Origin: Cyanobium sp. M30B3
GTDB lineage: Bacteria; Cyanobacteriota; Cyanobacteriia; PCC-6307; Cyanobiaceae
Assembly (NCBI GenBank): GCA_018399015.1
Contig: CP073761.1
Span: 2,852,001-2,916,000, forward strand
DNA length: 64,000 nt
Direction: 5' to 3'
Shown piece after piece: positions 62,101 to 64,000 of the stretch. Each line of letters begins with the position of its first letter. The stretch's first letter is position 1. Under the pieces are notes generated by a model. It was given only the letters and a program-made list of their open reading frames with translations, was not told the origin of the DNA and did no database searches. The translations under genes and the position numbers were made by a program.

Positions 62101-62350
62101 CGAAACCCTGATCACCCTGATGGCCTTCGTGGAGGCCAACCCCCAGGTGCGCTTCGACGACGATCTGGCCCTGGACGTGGTGATCGGCCACGCCGTGCGG
62201 GTGGGCTGGCAGCAGCAGCATCCCGAGGTCGCCACCGAGGACTACGGACTGCACAAGGCCGAGGCCTGGGAGCGCTTCTACCGCGCGTCCCCCGCCGCCT
62301 GCCGCCGCTGGCAGCTGCAGGCGCTGCGCGAGCTGAGTCAGATCGGCTGA
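59102..62350 (+). CDS. GH15 / phosphorylase-kinase-alpha-like protein
   Basis: A 1082-residue protein whose N-terminal 450 residues resemble the GH15/phosphorylase kinase alpha-beta (alpha/alpha)6 toroid: [62 protein letters not shown], and [30 protein letters not shown]. The C-terminal half (about 600-1080) is helical with no recognised catalytic motif. Relatives occur widely in cyanobacteria as 'glycoside hydrolase family 15'. The function may be glucan binding or regulation rather than hydrolysis. The start ATG 59102 lies 95 bp from the divergent WecG-like gene, with an alternative ATG at 59117. The 3' end overlaps the convergent oxidoreductase by 13 bp. Confidence 0.82.
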   Translation: [1082 protein letters not shown]

Positions 62351-63330
62351 TCCAGGCTCATGCAGAGGTTGGGCTGCTCCACGCACTGCTCGATCAGGTC
62401 GGCCAGCAGCAGGGCACGGGAGGCCTGCAGCCCATCCACCGCCGGCGACTCCTCGCCCCGCACGCAGGCCAGGAAGTGCTCCAGCTCGGCATAGAGGGGT
62501 TCGATCGAGGTGGTGCTCACCTCTTCGATCACGCCGTCGGAGCGATACACCAGTTCGCCGTGGTCGGCACTCACCGACTGGTGGGCGCGGCGGTGAATGT
62601 GCAGAGTGCGGTTGAGGAAATCGGTTTCCACCAGGCTGGCGCGGCAGTGGGCGCTGAGGCTGCGGATCTTGCGGTGGGCCATCTTGCTGGCGGTGAGGCT
62701 GGCCACCACGCCGTTGGCGAAGGCCAGGGTGGCGTTGACGTAGTCGATCGGGCCCTCGGCGCTGCGGCCGCCGGCTGCCGCCAGGCGCACCACGGGCGAG
62801 TGGGCCAGCTCCAGCACCAGGTCGATGTCGTGGATCATCAGGTCGAGCACCACCGACACATCGTTGGCACGGTCGGGGTTGGGGCTGTGGCGGCGGGCCT
62901 CCAGCACCACCACTTCCTCGCCGGCCACCACCTTGAGCAGCTCGCGGAAGGCGGGGTTGAAGCGCTCGATATGGCCCACCTGCAGCAGCACCCGGGCCCC
63001 TTCAGCGGCACGGATCAGCTCCGTGGCCTCCTCCTGGCTGGCCGCGATCGGCTTCTCGATCAGCACGTGTCTGCCGGCCTGCAGGCAGGCCAGGCCCACA
63101 CTGTGGTGGAGCAGGGTCGGCACGGCGATGCACACCGCGTCCACCTGCTCCAGCAGCTGGGCATAGTCGGCGAACCAGCGGCAGCCGAACTGCTGGGTGG
63201 CCAGCTGTCCCCGGGCCGCATCCGGATCGGCCACACCCACCAGCTCGGCATCCTTGAGCAGGCTGAGCACCCGGGCGTGGTGCCAGCCCATGTTGCCGAT
63301 GCCGATGACGCCCACACGCACCGGGTTCAT
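62338..63330 (-). CDS. Gfo/Idh/MocA family oxidoreductase
   Basis: A 330-residue NAD(P)-dependent oxidoreductase. The N-terminal Rossmann fold has VGVIGIGNMGWHHAR (GxGxxG at 10-15) and the family's EKP signature (92-94, VLIEKPIAAS). The C-terminal alpha/beta domain has DLMIHDIDLVLEL, with the conserved Asp-His pair typical of sugar-active members. The substrate is unknown, though sugar or inositol derivatives are usual. Starts at 63330, 63336 and a TTG at 63345 are all in frame; 63330 gives the tightest N-terminus. Confidence 0.9.
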   Translation of the reverse strand: MNPVRVGVIGIGNMGWHHARVLSLLKDAELVGVADPDAARGQLATQQFGCRWFADYAQLLEQVDAVCIAVPTLLHHSVGLACLQAGRHVLIEKPIAASQEEATELIRAAEGARVLLQVGHIERFNPAFRELLKVVAGEEVVVLEARRHSPNPDRANDVSVVLDLMIHDIDLVLELAHSPVVRLAAAGGRSAEGPIDYVNATLAFANGVVASLTASKMAHRKIRSLSAHCRASLVETDFLNRTLHIHRRAHQSVSADHGELVYRSDGVIEEVSTTSIEPLYAELEHFLACVRGEESPAVDGLQASRALLLADLIEQCVEQPNLCMSLDQPI

Positions 63331-63395
63331 GGGCATGGCACGCAAACCCTGAAATTATCGGTGATGCGCGAACGCTGCGATCGCGCTGAAAGCGA

Positions 63396-64000
63396 TCAAC
63401 GCTCCGGACCGGCACGGCGCTCGATCTGCACCCGCTCGATCCTCGGGCCGTCCATGGCCAGGATCTGAAACTGATACCCCTTCCAGCGCAGACCCTCCCC
63501 GGGGGCCGGGATGTGCTGCAGCCGCTCCAGCACGAAGCCGGCCAGGGTGTGGTGCTCCTCCGCCTCGGGCAGGGGCAGCGGCAGCTGGCGATTGAGCTCA
63601 CAGATCTCCAGATCGCCGGCCACCGACCAGCGGCCCGCATCCAGGCTGATCAGGTCGGTGTCCGGTTCAAGGGGATTGTCGTCCTCGCCGACGATCTCGC
63701 TGGTGAGGTCGGCCACGGTGACCAGGCCCTCCGTACCGCCGTGCTCATCCACCACCACCAGCAGCGGCTGGCCGCTGCGGATCAGGGGCAGCAGCTCGGC
63801 CAGGGGGGTGCTCTCCTGCACGCGGGCCACGGGCCGGATGTAGGGCTGCAGGGGGGAGTCGGGCTGGAGCAGGCCACTGGCGATCGGATCGGCCAGATGG
63901 CGCAGATCGAGCAGTCCGCGCACGTCATCGAGGGAGCGGCCGATCACCGGGAAGCGGGCATGGGCGGTGTCATGCACCGCCCGCATCAGCTCGGCGAAGG
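63396..64000 (-). CDS. CorC/HlyC-type CBS-domain protein, C-terminal part (5' partial)
   Basis: The frame runs through the right edge of the window, so the N-terminus (usually the DUF21/CNNM membrane domain) is missing; about 200 codons are visible. The visible part has the end of the first CBS domain (ARFPVIGRSLDDVRGLLDL), a second CBS (PLLVVVDEHGGTEGLVTVADL, EIVGE) and a CorC_HlyC transporter-associated domain at the C-terminus (LEICELNRQLPLPLPE, HHTLAGFVLERL). Such proteins are linked to magnesium/cobalt efflux or divalent-cation homeostasis; 'hemolysin' is a historical label. An apparent ATG at 63986 is internal. Confidence 0.88.
   Translation of the reverse strand, partial: FAELMRAVHDTAHARFPVIGRSLDDVRGLLDLRHLADPIASGLLQPDSPLQPYIRPVARVQESTPLAELLPLIRSGQPLLVVVDEHGGTEGLVTVADLTSEIVGEDDNPLEPDTDLISLDAGRWSVAGDLEICELNRQLPLPLPEAEEHHTLAGFVLERLQHIPAPGEGLRWKGYQFQILAMDGPRIERVQIERRAGPER

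Noticed and set aside
58871-62386. Minus-strand open frame of 1171 codons opposite the GH15-like gene
   Set aside because: Shadow frame with His/Gln/Gly-rich low complexity; the + strand protein has recognisable motifs.

Overview
The window comes from a high-GC unicellular picocyanobacterium of the Synechococcus/Cyanobium type. The evidence is four small photosystem II genes (psbH, psbN, psbI, psbK), ntcA, a Hik2/CSK-type histidine kinase, cyanobacterial IspH, many small families known mainly from cyanobacteria (DUF3084, DUF3146, DUF3181, DUF3155, DUF3769, DUF4079, DUF1997), and scattered HIP1 octamers (GCGATCGC, for example at 3771, 15983, 42708 and 54854). Genus and species cannot be fixed from the sequence alone.

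Region 1 (2-27049) is one giant open reading frame on the + strand. It is already open at the left edge, so its true start lies outside the window and at least 9015 residues are encoded here. It begins with 36 consecutive RTX nonapeptides. It continues through further RTX blocks, FG-GAP/VCBS repeats, a PA14-like domain, fibronectin-III-like, cadherin-like and Calx-beta domains, and ends in a cyanobacterial 'bluetail' type C-terminus. It looks like a type I secreted surface protein in the size class of Synechococcus SwmB.

Region 2 (27068-36000) is core genome. It holds dcd, a CobO-like gene with a degenerate P-loop, ntcA behind a recognisable NtcA-type promoter, a DUF3084 coiled-coil membrane protein and a YqgF/RuvX-like gene. 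A minus-strand cluster psbH-tatA-pth-DUF3146 follows, then divergent psbN, a GH38 alpha-mannosidase whose catalytic segment is out of frame, and psbI.

Region 3 (36070-45700) has a DUF3769/LptD-like outer-membrane protein on + and a minus-strand run glyA, WecA/MraY-type phosphotransferase, cinA, TRIC-family channel, leuC, leuD. tRNA-Arg(ACG) lies upstream of glyA. The 3' end of the TRIC gene appears to continue in other frames.

Region 4 (45836-58261) holds three small conserved genes, murJ, sfsA, ispH, DUF1997, DUF4079, purH, an esterase, DUF3155, the histidine kinase, cobS, tgt and psbK. Region 5 (58284-64000) holds a WecG/TagA-type glycosyltransferase, a large GH15/phosphorylase-kinase-like protein, a Gfo/Idh/MocA oxidoreductase and the C-terminal part of a CorC/HlyC-type CBS protein that runs off the right edge.

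Common themes are nitrogen control and nucleotide metabolism (ntcA, dcd, purH, glyA), PSII assembly, and envelope biogenesis (murJ, LptD-like, WecA-like, WecG-like, tatA, the giant surface protein). No rRNA, CRISPR array, insertion sequence or prophage was seen. The most unusual signals are the giant gene, apparent single-base frame breaks in the mannosidase and TRIC genes, the degenerate CobO-like protein, and the NtcA promoter.
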